Assembly (NCBI RefSeq): GCF_022458865.1
Contig: NZ_JAJNMU010000013.1
Span: forward strand, 62,001-126,000
From: Paenibacillus periandrae
Lineage (GTDB): Bacteria; Bacillota; Bacilli; Paenibacillales; NBRC-103111
Reading direction: 5' to 3'
DNA length: 64,000 nucleotides
The notes beneath the pieces are model-generated. The model made no database searches. It had not been told where the DNA came from and saw only the letters and a program-made list of their open reading frames with translations. This document shows positions 27,852 through 35,819 of this stretch, piece by piece (positions within the stretch are counted from its first letter, which is position 1; each line of letters begins with the position of its first letter). A program made the translations under genes and the position numbers.

Positions 27852-28730
27852 TTATACGGAATGCGCTCCGTCTACTGGGCTTGTCCTGAATTGCAGCGCA
27901 CGTCTGGATACGATGGGCTCTCCATCCCATAGCACTTCGGTCTTGGCCTTGCGGCTCAACACCTCCGGCTCCTCCAGCAGTACGAGAAAATTTTTGGTTG
28001 GCAGCTCACCCAACCTGTGCTTTGCTGACAGCTTATCCAGGTAGGGCCGCATATCCTCATGCTGACCCGACATATTGCCGCCTATTTCCGAGAATGCGTA
28101 CAAGGCGCTGGCTACCGGCACTCTTTTGACCCGATAATGCTCGACCGCCCGTAAAAAGAAATCCCAATCCCAATAATGATACATCTCCACGTCGAACAAT
28201 CCCAACCGCTCATGCAGCTCCGCGCGGTACAGACAGCCCGACGAAACAAACGTTGAAAATCTGCGCATCGCCGCTACATCGTGCTCATAGGCAAACACGA
28301 ACCGTTCTGTCGCCCGCCTTGTGTGCCCCTCCACCTTATAATCGAAAATTTCCACATCGGAATAGACCATATCGAAGCCTTCAATTTCCTTCAACATCCG
28401 CTCAATATGCGTCGGCAGCAGCAGGTCGTCATCGTCACACAGCATAATATATTCACCACGCACTAGCGTAAGACCGCGGTTACGGGCATGGACATGCTTG
28501 GAATTGTACTCCATATCGACGATATTCAGCTCCAGCTCCGGGTAAAGCGTTCGCAGGAAATCAACCGGCTCCCCGGCATCATTCACGATAATAATTTGCA
28601 AATGACGATACGTTTGTCTCCACAAGGACTCTATCAGCTCACTCACAAAATCCGCTCGATTATACGTCGGAATAATAATAGAAACGAGAGGCGATTCTCC
28701 AATAGATTGCTGCCTGACTATCTCTTCCAT
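27852..28730 (-). CDS. Family 2 glycosyltransferase
   Basis: GT-A fold glycosyltransferase of 292 aa. It has the nucleotide-sugar binding N-terminus SPLVSIIIPTYNRADFVSEL, the metal-binding DxD-type motif LCDDDDLLLP near residue 100 and the later WDWDFFLRAVEHY region. The ATG at 28730 lies 9 nt after GGGGAGGAG; the frame's upstream ATG has no site. The protein is soluble, so probably peripheral. Acceptor and sugar are unknown. It lies about 150 bp upstream of recQ on the same strand without a functional link. Confidence 0.88.
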   Translation of the reverse strand: MEEIVRQQSIGESPLVSIIIPTYNRADFVSELIESLWRQTYRHLQIIIVNDAGEPVDFLRTLYPELELNIVDMEYNSKHVHARNRGLTLVRGEYIMLCDDDDLLLPTHIERMLKEIEGFDMVYSDVEIFDYKVEGHTRRATERFVFAYEHDVAAMRRFSTFVSSGCLYRAELHERLGLFDVEMYHYWDWDFFLRAVEHYRVKRVPVASALYAFSEIGGNMSGQHEDMRPYLDKLSAKHRLGELPTKNFLVLLEEPEVLSRKAKTEVLWDGEPIVSRRALQFRTSPVDGAHSV

Positions 28731-28867
28731 CCTGTCTGTCTCCTCCCCAAATGTTGTCATTCCATACAAAGCCGCTACTCCCAAGATACCAAAAAATCAG
28801 CAAAAAGGGAAACCATTCACGCTCTCATCCGTATAATGACTATTTAAACCAAAAGGATTTACGTTAC

Positions 28868-28896
28868 TTGTGTCGAATTGTGTTTAGATGTATAAC
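28868..28896 (+). promoter_or_regulatory. Sigma-A-type promoter
   Basis: TTGTGT (28868-28873) and TATAAC (28891-28896) are separated by 17 bp, 24 bp before the ATG of the 65-aa gene. It would also serve the stalk-domain gene at 29181. Confidence 0.55.
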
Positions 28897-28920
28897 TAGG
28901 TGTACGGGAGGGTTCATAGG

Positions 28921-29118
28921 ATGGCATGGAAACCGATTTACGATAGTGAACAATTGTCTCTTGTTGTGGACGATGACAAGAAAGTAGCTATGCTCGAGGT
29001 GAACAGCGGCGGATACGTTCCGCATTATATAACACTTCATTGGAACGAGCAGGAGCTCGCCGAGATCATTCAGGCCCTTCAGAACGCCCAGCAGGAGCTT
29101 AAGGGCAACCATGCATAA
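28921..29118 (+). CDS. Small conserved hypothetical protein, 65 aa
   Basis: The ATG at 28921 has GGGAGGG 9 nt upstream. The product is MAWKPIYDSEQLSLVVDDDK and onward: a predicted small beta-rich N-terminal half, then an amphipathic helix (NEQELAEIIQALQNAQQELK). It has no signal peptide. It is followed after 62 bp by a secreted stalk-domain protein. I do not recognise a function. Confidence 0.7.
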   Translation: MAWKPIYDSEQLSLVVDDDKKVAMLEVNSGGYVPHYITLHWNEQELAEIIQALQNAQQELKGNHA

Positions 29119-29180
29119 ATCCGAACTGTACAGTGGCAGCTAGAAACGAACTTAAAGATTCAGTCAGGAGGTTTACCGCG

Positions 29181-29975
29181 ATGCTTAAAGTGAAAAATGT
29201 ACAATGGATATCTATAGGCCTATGTCTGTGCATGCTGCTAATCAGTCCCTTGTCGGCTAGTGCTCAGGACAACCCTCAGATCCCCATCTATATATCGCAG
29301 GAAAAACAGCAGTGGGAGCAGCAGCCTTTTATTATACAAGGCAATACCATGGTGCCGATGCGCGTCCTATTTGAAAAGCTCGACTTTACCGTATCATGGG
29401 ATAAAGACAAACAGATGGCAACAGCAAGCAAGGGTGGGCTCACCATTATGCTGACCATCAATAAAGCAACGGCAGTCGTTAATAAAACGACTTATTTCCT
29501 TGAGGTGTCTCCGGTTATTCGTGATGGCAGCACCTTCATGCCCTTGCGATTTGTTAGTGAAGCCGCAGGAGCTGATGTGGCCTGGGATGAAACCGAGCGC
29601 TCTGTGCAAATCAGCTTTGATAACGTACCGCAAAAGAGGATACGCAAGCTGATTGATAGTGTCACGCAAAGCAGCAGCTTCGTTCAAAGCGTCGTCACCC
29701 TTACCGGTGGTGATGGAATTAAGAAAAATGACATGGTCATTAAAGATATCGTCATGAACGGAGATAACACCTCCGCCAAAATCAAGTTCGAGGCCGGGTT
29801 CACCGTATCCAAAGCGATCAAATCGACAAGCGGCATTACGATCTCACCTGCCGAATCTGTCGTCTATGAGTTCACCTGCGATGTATATAAAGACGCCTAT
29901 GATCAATGGATCCTGCAGACCCCACCCGATGCCATGCCTTATGAGCTCAAAGAAAAGAAGCCCTTTATGCAATAA
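29181..29975 (+). CDS. Secreted stalk-domain (copper-amine-oxidase-N-like) protein
   Basis: Exported protein of 264 aa. The ATG at 29181 follows AGGAGG by 9 nt; the longer frame from 29133 lacks a site. The signal peptide ends SPLSASA. The stalk domain has two typical repeats, NTMVPMRVLFEKLDFTVSWD and STFMPLRFVSEAAGADVAWD, at about residues 50-135. The C-terminal domain (about 150-264) is unassigned. 'Copper amine oxidase N-terminal' is only a fold label here; there is no oxidase domain. It is probably cell-wall or extracellular. Confidence 0.85.
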   Translation: MLKVKNVQWISIGLCLCMLLISPLSASAQDNPQIPIYISQEKQQWEQQPFIIQGNTMVPMRVLFEKLDFTVSWDKDKQMATASKGGLTIMLTINKATAVVNKTTYFLEVSPVIRDGSTFMPLRFVSEAAGADVAWDETERSVQISFDNVPQKRIRKLIDSVTQSSSFVQSVVTLTGGDGIKKNDMVIKDIVMNGDNTSAKIKFEAGFTVSKAIKSTSGITISPAESVVYEFTCDVYKDAYDQWILQTPPDAMPYELKEKKPFMQ

Positions 29976-30001
29976 GCAGTTAAATCAGTATCATGCATAG
30001 C

Positions 30002-30040
30002 AAGGCACCTCAGATGATTAATGTCCGGGGTGCCTTGCTT
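30002..30040 (+). terminator. Terminator after the 29181 stalk-domain gene
   Basis: The stem AAGGCACC / GGTGCCTT has a 20-nt loop containing wobble pairs and is followed by a T-rich stretch, 27 bp past the stop codon. It also lies just beyond the stop of the converging 105-aa membrane gene. Confidence 0.55.
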
Positions 30041-30053
30041 CATGTTCGGATTA

Positions 30054-30371
30054 TTAGCTGCGGCGCAGCTTCATTTCCTGATACGATTCCCAGGCTACCG
30101 CAATCAGTCTATACAGGAGATAACTGCCCAGATAAGCGCCGCAGGCCAGAAAGCGCAAATCGGCAAACAGCTTATGGATCGTCGTCATCATGACCTCCTG
30201 ATCCCGATTAATTTCATAAATCTTCACAGCAGCCATAATCGCAAACACCCAGCCGCTTACGATAGCCAGCCAATCGAAACCAAGCCCAACTCCGTTACCG
30301 CGATTCCATTTGGCTGCCGAGAACATAAATATCGGGATCACAATAACTGCTGCTCCTATTGCGAATGCCAT
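30054..30371 (-). CDS. Small membrane protein, 105 aa
   Basis: Three hydrophobic stretches are visible: residues 1-20 (MAFAIGAAVIVIPIFMFSAA), about 32-50 (WLAIVSGWVFAIMAAVKIY) and about 72-92 (LACGAYLGSYLLYRLIAVAW). The C-terminus is basic (EMKLRRS). It converges with the secreted stalk-domain gene. No known family is recognised. Confidence 0.6.
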   Translation of the reverse strand: MAFAIGAAVIVIPIFMFSAAKWNRGNGVGLGFDWLAIVSGWVFAIMAAVKIYEINRDQEVMMTTIHKLFADLRFLACGAYLGSYLLYRLIAVAWESYQEMKLRRS

Positions 30372-30466
30372 ACTCCATCCACCTCCACCTGTTCAGTATC
30401 GGAATATACGGTACAATTATACGAACACAGCCGCATTTATAGGAATGCGATTCACGCACGTTGTGG

Positions 30467-30494
30467 TGAAAAAAAGCGAGCCAAGAGGCCCGCT
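30467..30494 (-). terminator. Terminator after the His-repeat stalk protein gene
   Basis: On the minus strand AGCGGGCC / GGCTCGCT (one mismatch) with a 4-nt loop is followed by TTTTTTT. It lies about 40 bp beyond the stop codon at 30533. Confidence 0.75.
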
Positions 30495-30532
30495 TTCCTT
30501 GCTGATACATATGAGTATGAGTTCAATAAAAC

Positions 30533-32119
30533 TTATGGAGCCAGCAAACGAATAACTTTACCCTCTTCAGCAAGATCCACTGTCCAGCCTATCACCTCTG
30601 CGAAGATCTGAACAGGAACTACAAGTCTGTCACCTTGCAGTGTCAATGGAGCGCTCGCAACTTTCTTGGTGCTGTTGTGAATTACAAAGTCGGAGCCCAA
30701 AGAAAACGTCGCACTGTTGCCATTCCAGGCCACCGTTGCGGAACGATCAGCCTCGTTCCAGTTTAAGGTGGCACCCACTGCATCGACAGCATAGCGAAGT
30801 GGAATATACGTATAATTTTCTTTTCTTAGAGGAGTTACATCCATCGTCAGCTTGTGACCATTTACATCCAGCTCGGTGCTGTTGATGGTAAAGGTTACTA
30901 CGCTGTTGGTAACGATCGGCGGCTGCACCTGCGGAAACATAGCTGGTAAATGTGCAGCAATACCGATTGCCAGCGCATCAGCTGTTTTGTACATATGTGT
31001 ATAAGCCATTTCTACATTCGGATAAGTAAAGGAATAATCATTTTTGGCATACGTATCAAAAACCGTCAACAAAAAATTAATATGCTCTTTCAAGCTTTTA
31101 CTGATGTCAGCTTCAAGAAAAAACTCCGGGTTCACTTTTGCAAAAAATTGCGCTTGAGATTCACGATATACATCCAGGTTATCCATAGCTTGCTTCGCAC
31201 TCAGATAATCCTTGGCTGCTGTCGCTTTGACGTAATCAAAGAGGTAGCCAATGTGCGAAGCCCAGAGCGGTTTGAACGTATCTGCTGCATCTTGACCGTA
31301 TATGACAGCGATAGCTGCAGCCAAATCGTCCGTATTTTGTCCAAGTGCAGCTGCAGCCTGATCAAAATCCGGCTTTGCATCAATTCCTTTTTGCATCGCC
31401 ACAATCGCCAGTAGTGCATGCTCGCCTAATACCTGGCCCAGTGTGCCTCGAAGATCGACCGTTGTCGATTGAATAGAGGAATTTGAAAACCTGTCAGGGT
31501 ACTGGGCAGCCACGCCAATCGCAAGCATATCCGCTGTGTCATACATATGACTGTAAGCCATACGTGCCTTGGTGTAAGCATCAGCATAATCCTTGTTCAC
31601 GTAAGCATTGAATGAATCGATCAGGTGACCGATGTGCATGTTCAAGCCTTCCTCAATAGCCGGCGCTTTGAAATTGTCCGGGTTGGCTACTGCGAAGAAT
31701 GCCGCTTGCTTGGCACGGTAGTCATCCAGCTTCGCCACAGCTGCCGCACGACCAGCTTCATCTTTAATGGCTGTAGCGTTTACATATTCAATCAGATAGC
31801 CGATATGGGAGCTCCAGATCGATTTAAACGTCACTCCGGCATCCGGACCGTATACCGATGCGATAGCCGCAGCCAGCTGATCTGTGTTTTTGCTCAGAAG
31901 ATTGGCTGTATCGCTATAATCGACTGCTTTGTCATAATTTTTTTGCATGGCAAGTACAGCTAGCAAGGCATGCTCCCCAAGCAGCTGTCCCAGGCCTACA
32001 CGCAGATCAGAAGCAGCTGCAATGGAATTACTGGCAGGTGCTGCTCCAGCTACCAAGGTAGGGAGCATCAGGGCCATACAAAGTACGAGCAGCGCTAATT
32101 TGGATTTCAAAAGCTTCAT
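30533..32119 (-). CDS. Secreted protein with two His-containing helical repeats and a C-terminal stalk domain
   Basis: Exported protein of 528 aa; the signal peptide ends near LVAGAAPA. Two homologous repeats of about 175 aa follow (about residues 40-210 and 215-390). Each carries histidines at matching places: LGEHALLA, SHIGYL, then MHIGHLIDSF or EHINFLLTVF, and YSHMYDTAD or YTHMYKTAD. The C-terminal stalk domain (about 400-528) has NGHKLTMDVTPLRKENYTYI and the paired D/NxxxxxVAW units. ATG 32119 is 10 nt from AAGGAGAT, whereas GTG 32128 is too close. Function is unknown; regularly spaced histidines in helices suggest metal or haem binding (inference). Confidence 0.8.
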   Translation of the reverse strand: MKLLKSKLALLVLCMALMLPTLVAGAAPASNSIAAASDLRVGLGQLLGEHALLAVLAMQKNYDKAVDYSDTANLLSKNTDQLAAAIASVYGPDAGVTFKSIWSSHIGYLIEYVNATAIKDEAGRAAAVAKLDDYRAKQAAFFAVANPDNFKAPAIEEGLNMHIGHLIDSFNAYVNKDYADAYTKARMAYSHMYDTADMLAIGVAAQYPDRFSNSSIQSTTVDLRGTLGQVLGEHALLAIVAMQKGIDAKPDFDQAAAALGQNTDDLAAAIAVIYGQDAADTFKPLWASHIGYLFDYVKATAAKDYLSAKQAMDNLDVYRESQAQFFAKVNPEFFLEADISKSLKEHINFLLTVFDTYAKNDYSFTYPNVEMAYTHMYKTADALAIGIAAHLPAMFPQVQPPIVTNSVVTFTINSTELDVNGHKLTMDVTPLRKENYTYIPLRYAVDAVGATLNWNEADRSATVAWNGNSATFSLGSDFVIHNSTKKVASAPLTLQGDRLVVPVQIFAEVIGWTVDLAEEGKVIRLLAP

Positions 32120-32172
32120 CAATATCACATCTCCTTAATTCTCTTTATAAATTCCTTGGTGGGCACCGTATT

Positions 32173-32232
32173 TTACATAGCTCCACCCTATAATGAGGCC
32201 CAAGACCTCATCATAAACAGAGCTATGCCCTG
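32173..32232 (-). promoter_or_regulatory. Structured leader with nested hairpins
   Basis: The outer arms CATAGCTC / GAGCTATG enclose a second stem (ATGAGG / CCTCAT) at about 32193-32211. It lies 55-110 bp upstream of the His-repeat stalk protein gene. It has no match to a riboswitch I know. It could be a regulatory leader or an old terminator. Confidence 0.4.
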
Positions 32233-32390
32233 TTCATCAGACGGCAGCGGAAAGCGTGCTTCACTCCAAATGAGCACTGCTCCACCAACCCCCTCCACTT
32301 TTGTATGCCAGTGCTTATGTATGTATACCAACTGCTATATAGACAGTTAGCAATGTTTACCCATTCAAATCAGGTTTGAAGCATCCACCC

Positions 32391-33038
32391 TTAATGATCT
32401 CCACGAATTGGTAAATATAAAGTAAAGGCGCTTCCTTCACTTTCCCTGCTGTCCACAGTTAAGCTACCACCAAGCAGCTCTGTCATCGCACGGCTGATCG
32501 ACAGCCCTAACCCTGTGCCTCCGTACTTACGGCTGATCGAACCATCTGCCTGCTGGAACGCTTCAAAGATTGCCGCCTGCATGCTTTTCTTAATCCCAAT
32601 CCCCACAGCAAGTTGCGCAAAATTTGCTGTAAACGCATTGCATCCGTTCGAATGACTTCCGGCGCGTCACGTGCCTTATAGATAACAAAATCAAGTCCCT
32701 TTTGCTCAGCAATATGGCGAAAATAGAATTGCAGCACATGTGCAATCTCGCTGACGATCACACCCTCTGACACAATCTCCATTCGTCAGCCGGTATGACA
32801 CCCAATATCCCAATGTTGATGCAATACACCAAATTAACCGTAACAATCACGAGCATCATCTTGGTGATGTAGCTCCATTGTACCCGCCTCAATATAATAT
32901 TCAGCAGCATGCACAGCAAACCCAGAATCAGAATGTTCCAGAAACCAGCATAGGCCGCGGCGCTGACCCCAAAAATAGTCTGGCAACCCCAATTCCGGCA
33001 CCAATGATCAGAAGTGTTACAGGCTGAGAATATGCCAT
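32391..33038 (-). pseudogene. Degenerate membrane sensor histidine kinase
   Basis: Pieces of one kinase occur in order on the minus strand but in different frames. A hydrophobic N-terminus starts at the ATG at 33038 (MAYSQPVTLLIIGAGIGVAR). After a frame change there are further membrane segments (NILILGLLCMLLNIILRR). After another change comes the HATPase N-box region ([14 protein letters not shown]), and finally [19 protein letters not shown] to the stop at 32391. The segment between the N box and the GIGI box is deleted, and the His-phosphoacceptor domain is gone. It cannot make a functional kinase. Confidence 0.8.
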
Positions 33039-33179
33039 TACCCAGTATACCATACAGAAGCCCCGATGCCTCTAGCTGCTGATTCGTCTGACATAACCAT
33101 TCACGCTTGATTTCCCGAACGCTGTCTGTTAGGATAAAATGAGAACATACATTCCCATCATTTGAGGTGATCGACTAAT

Positions 33180-34142
33180 ATGTTTATAACCAAACCTCCC
33201 AAAGTACGCTATGAGCCGATGCAGGCCAAAACCATACTCAACCCGGTTAAAGCTCCCTCGATGCCTTTTGACTGGTCCATTAATCCGTATCGCGGCTGCC
33301 AGCATGGGTGCAGCTTCTGTTATGCGCGGTCAACCCATTCCTTTCTCGGAATTGCCGCGGATGATTCATTTCAGAACCATATTTTCATGAAATTGGATGC
33401 CCCCGCTGTGCTCAGAGCACAAATAAAAAAACGCTTGCGCGGCGGCAAACGTATCATCAATTGGGAGCCGATTGCTATAGGAACAGCTACGGATCCTTAT
33501 CAGCAGATCGAAAGCAAGGCTATGCTGACTCGCGGCTGTCTGGAGGTATTGGCCGAGTTTCAAATTCCAGTCTCGATCACTACACGCTCTCCACTAATTC
33601 TAAGGGATCTGGATCTCCTGCGGAAGCTCCCCATTATCTCCATTAATATCAGCATCAGTACGTTGAACAACAAGGTCTGGCGGCAATTTGAGCCGTCCAC
33701 GCCTTCACCCGCCAAACGTCTGGACACAGTCGAAAGGCTCACTGCTGAGGGGATACCAACAGGCGTATTCATCGCACCAATCCTGCCCTATTTAACGGAT
33801 AATGAAGCGGATTTACAAGAGCTGATTGCCGCAGCAGCGCAAGCAGGAGCACAGTTCATCATGCCATCCTATTTACGCTTAAGCACCTCACCAGTCAAGG
33901 TATGGTTCTTCCAAACTCTCCGACAGCATTATCCGCAGCTGACCGAGCGTTACGCACAGCTGTATCATAGCACTGCTTATGCGCCTTCCTCCTATCGGGA
34001 GCCGGTAATGAGTAAGATCGATGTCTGGCTGCTGAAGCACAAAATGACCAATCACAAGTACATGGCAACCCCAACTCAAGCTCCGAGCGTTCGTGGTGAA
34101 GCTACTGCAAGTACAGAACCTGTTCAATTGACGTTATTTTGA
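33180..34142 (+). CDS. Radical SAM protein, spore-photoproduct-lyase-like (Rv2578c type)
   Basis: Radical S-adenosylmethionine enzyme of 320 aa. The 4Fe-4S motif is CQHGCSFC (Cx3Cx2C, about residues 40-47), inside NPYRGCQHGCSFCYARSTHS. The conserved GTATDPYQQIE and SITTRSPLILRDLDLL blocks of the SPL-like subfamily follow. GAGGTG precedes the ATG. The subfamily is widespread and mostly uncharacterised; it is not the true spore photoproduct lyase. It converges with the Kiwa genes. Confidence 0.88.
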   Translation: MFITKPPKVRYEPMQAKTILNPVKAPSMPFDWSINPYRGCQHGCSFCYARSTHSFLGIAADDSFQNHIFMKLDAPAVLRAQIKKRLRGGKRIINWEPIAIGTATDPYQQIESKAMLTRGCLEVLAEFQIPVSITTRSPLILRDLDLLRKLPIISINISISTLNNKVWRQFEPSTPSPAKRLDTVERLTAEGIPTGVFIAPILPYLTDNEADLQELIAAAAQAGAQFIMPSYLRLSTSPVKVWFFQTLRQHYPQLTERYAQLYHSTAYAPSSYREPVMSKIDVWLLKHKMTNHKYMATPTQAPSVRGEATASTEPVQLTLF

Positions 34143-34181
34143 ATACAAAAAGAGTGGTGGTTACATCAGACGAACGAACGA

Positions 34182-35075
34182 TTAAATTTCGGCTTTACGC
34201 TTTGAATTTGTTTGTAAAATTTGTTCAGAGAATACACCTTTATAGATTTCATCATCCAAAAATTTTAATATATTTTTTAACTCTTTTTTATCATTTGGAA
34301 AATGGATTTTGTTTTTAACAGCAGTGATGGTCAAACCGAATGCCTGCGCCTTATGTTTAATTTCCGTCACCTTATATTTATCAAGAATACGTGATTCATC
34401 AATGATAGCAATTTTCCTTCGTACCCAGGAATCCGCGTTTATTTTAAAAATATTGGCATCCTCGATGTTGATTTTCGAATGCTTCATAAAGCTCTCCACA
34501 TCCGTATCTGTCGCTTCGCGGAAGTATTCGGAGAGGTCGAACACCTGGCGGGCGAAAAAGAAGGACGAAAAGCGCAGCTCATCATTGACCACGACACAAT
34601 CTACAGCATCCGTAATACAAATACCAAATCGATCATCCATCGTAAACGTTTCTTTACTGTGAAACAGGCTGATTCCTTTTCTCGTTGTGATGTACTGCTC
34701 CTTGCGAAATTTTTGAAAAGCGACCACAAGCTGCTCTTTTCCATTTACGACTGTATGTCTGCCAGTAAAAATAGCTTTGATCACCGGCTGCTGCTTCGGA
34801 TCGGGAATGAATGCGGCCACACCGATCGGGTCCTTCAAGGCCTGAACAATTTGTGGACTCAGCTTAAATCCGGGAATCACGAGCATTTCATCATATTCAG
34901 GCTTGTAACCGCCATCGAAAGCAATCGGCTGCTTATGGTTAACGAATACAGCAGCGGCTTCGCCTAATAAAATACCAACCTCTGTTTGCGCCTGCTGTGT
35001 AGTCTCGATGCGATAAACCTGAATGGCCTCTTCCTCCTGCTGGAGCATAACAAATAGAGACTGACCTTCGAACAT
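34182..35075 (-). CDS. kwaB: Kiwa anti-phage system protein KwaB (DUF4868)
   Basis: Cytoplasmic protein of 297 aa recognised as DUF4868, the KwaB signature. The N-terminal half is mixed alpha/beta; the C-terminal half carries the conserved GISLFHSKETFTMDDRFGIC, FSSFFFARQVFDLSEYF and a basic helical end (LTITAVKNKIHFPNDKKEL). The start at 35075 directly abuts the KwaA stop codon (TGA-ATG), and GGGGGGAA serves as its site. In known Kiwa systems the KwaA/KwaB complex senses phage attack at the membrane and KwaB acts on phage DNA processes. Recognition is from family memory, not a search. Confidence 0.8.
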   Translation of the reverse strand: MFEGQSLFVMLQQEEEAIQVYRIETTQQAQTEVGILLGEAAAVFVNHKQPIAFDGGYKPEYDEMLVIPGFKLSPQIVQALKDPIGVAAFIPDPKQQPVIKAIFTGRHTVVNGKEQLVVAFQKFRKEQYITTRKGISLFHSKETFTMDDRFGICITDAVDCVVVNDELRFSSFFFARQVFDLSEYFREATDTDVESFMKHSKINIEDANIFKINADSWVRRKIAIIDESRILDKYKVTEIKHKAQAFGLTITAVKNKIHFPNDKKELKNILKFLDDEIYKGVFSEQILQTNSKRKAEI

Positions 35076-35606
35076 TCATCTTCCCCCCGATCGATCAAGC
35101 AATAGGTATTCCGTAATCCGAATGACATTTGTCAGCTCGTCCTTATTGCGAATAGCCCTTCTGGACATTACCGTGTAGCTGCCAATACCATTCTCCGTCT
35201 CAATCTCATAAAAATGATAGCCTATAAAAAACAACAACGGATTGGCGGTTGGCGAATGGGCCAGCAGCAGAACAATTAACACGACAACAGAAATACCAAG
35301 TGACATAAAAGGATTGATTTTATCCCAAACAATACTGGTAAACGGTAATACATAGGAAAGCGCATATTGGATCATGATTTTATCGTTAGGTGTGACCTTC
35401 TTCACTCTGACTGCTATGACAGCCAATCTGCTTTTCATCCTATGGAAAGAAACCAATGCCAGTGCAATGAGCCATACCGCAACAAATACAAAGATAGCAG
35501 GCAGCGTAAACGTTGATTTGCCCAATACCCAGGCAGCGGAAAAAGCGATAAGAATGGGCGCACCGCTAGAGCAAACCCATAATGCTTTATGTACATTGCC
35601 AATCAT
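35076..35606 (-). CDS. kwaA: Kiwa anti-phage system membrane protein KwaA
   Basis: Membrane protein of 176 aa with about four helices (LIAFSAAWVLG; LPAIFVFVAVWLIALALV; FMSLGISVVVLIVLLLA; plus one weaker around residues 80-95). A C-terminal soluble tail follows (NPLLFFIGYHFYEIETENGI; SRRAIRNKDELTNVIRITEY). The length and four-helix layout with an NP-GYxxYE segment match KwaA. AAGGGGGAG precedes the ATG. It is the first gene of a two-gene unit with kwaB, with only a radical SAM gene and an aminopeptidase as neighbours. Confidence 0.78.
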   Translation of the reverse strand: MIGNVHKALWVCSSGAPILIAFSAAWVLGKSTFTLPAIFVFVAVWLIALALVSFHRMKSRLAVIAVRVKKVTPNDKIMIQYALSYVLPFTSIVWDKINPFMSLGISVVVLIVLLLAHSPTANPLLFFIGYHFYEIETENGIGSYTVMSRRAIRNKDELTNVIRITEYLLLDRSGGR

Positions 35607-35819
35607 GCGACTCCCCCTTGATGGATATGCAGCAGGAATGCTGAGACATGCTGACCCTACCTTTATATTACCATTTATTACTAGCGGGAAACACCCCTTC
35701 TTGCTTGCAGAATGATCCTCTCAAACCCGTGAACCATCCGCCGGATTCGTAATTGAAGCGGAAGATGCCGTATAATCATTTATATGCACAGGGCAGGTTC
35801 AAAAGGAGGTTGATCGAGA

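Noticed and set aside
29181-29975. Copper amine oxidase
   Set aside because: Only the small stalk (N-terminal-like) domain is present; no oxidase domain or cofactor-forming Tyr motif.
32173-32390. c-di-GMP or other known riboswitch
   Set aside because: No conserved core could be matched on either strand; only nested stems are visible.
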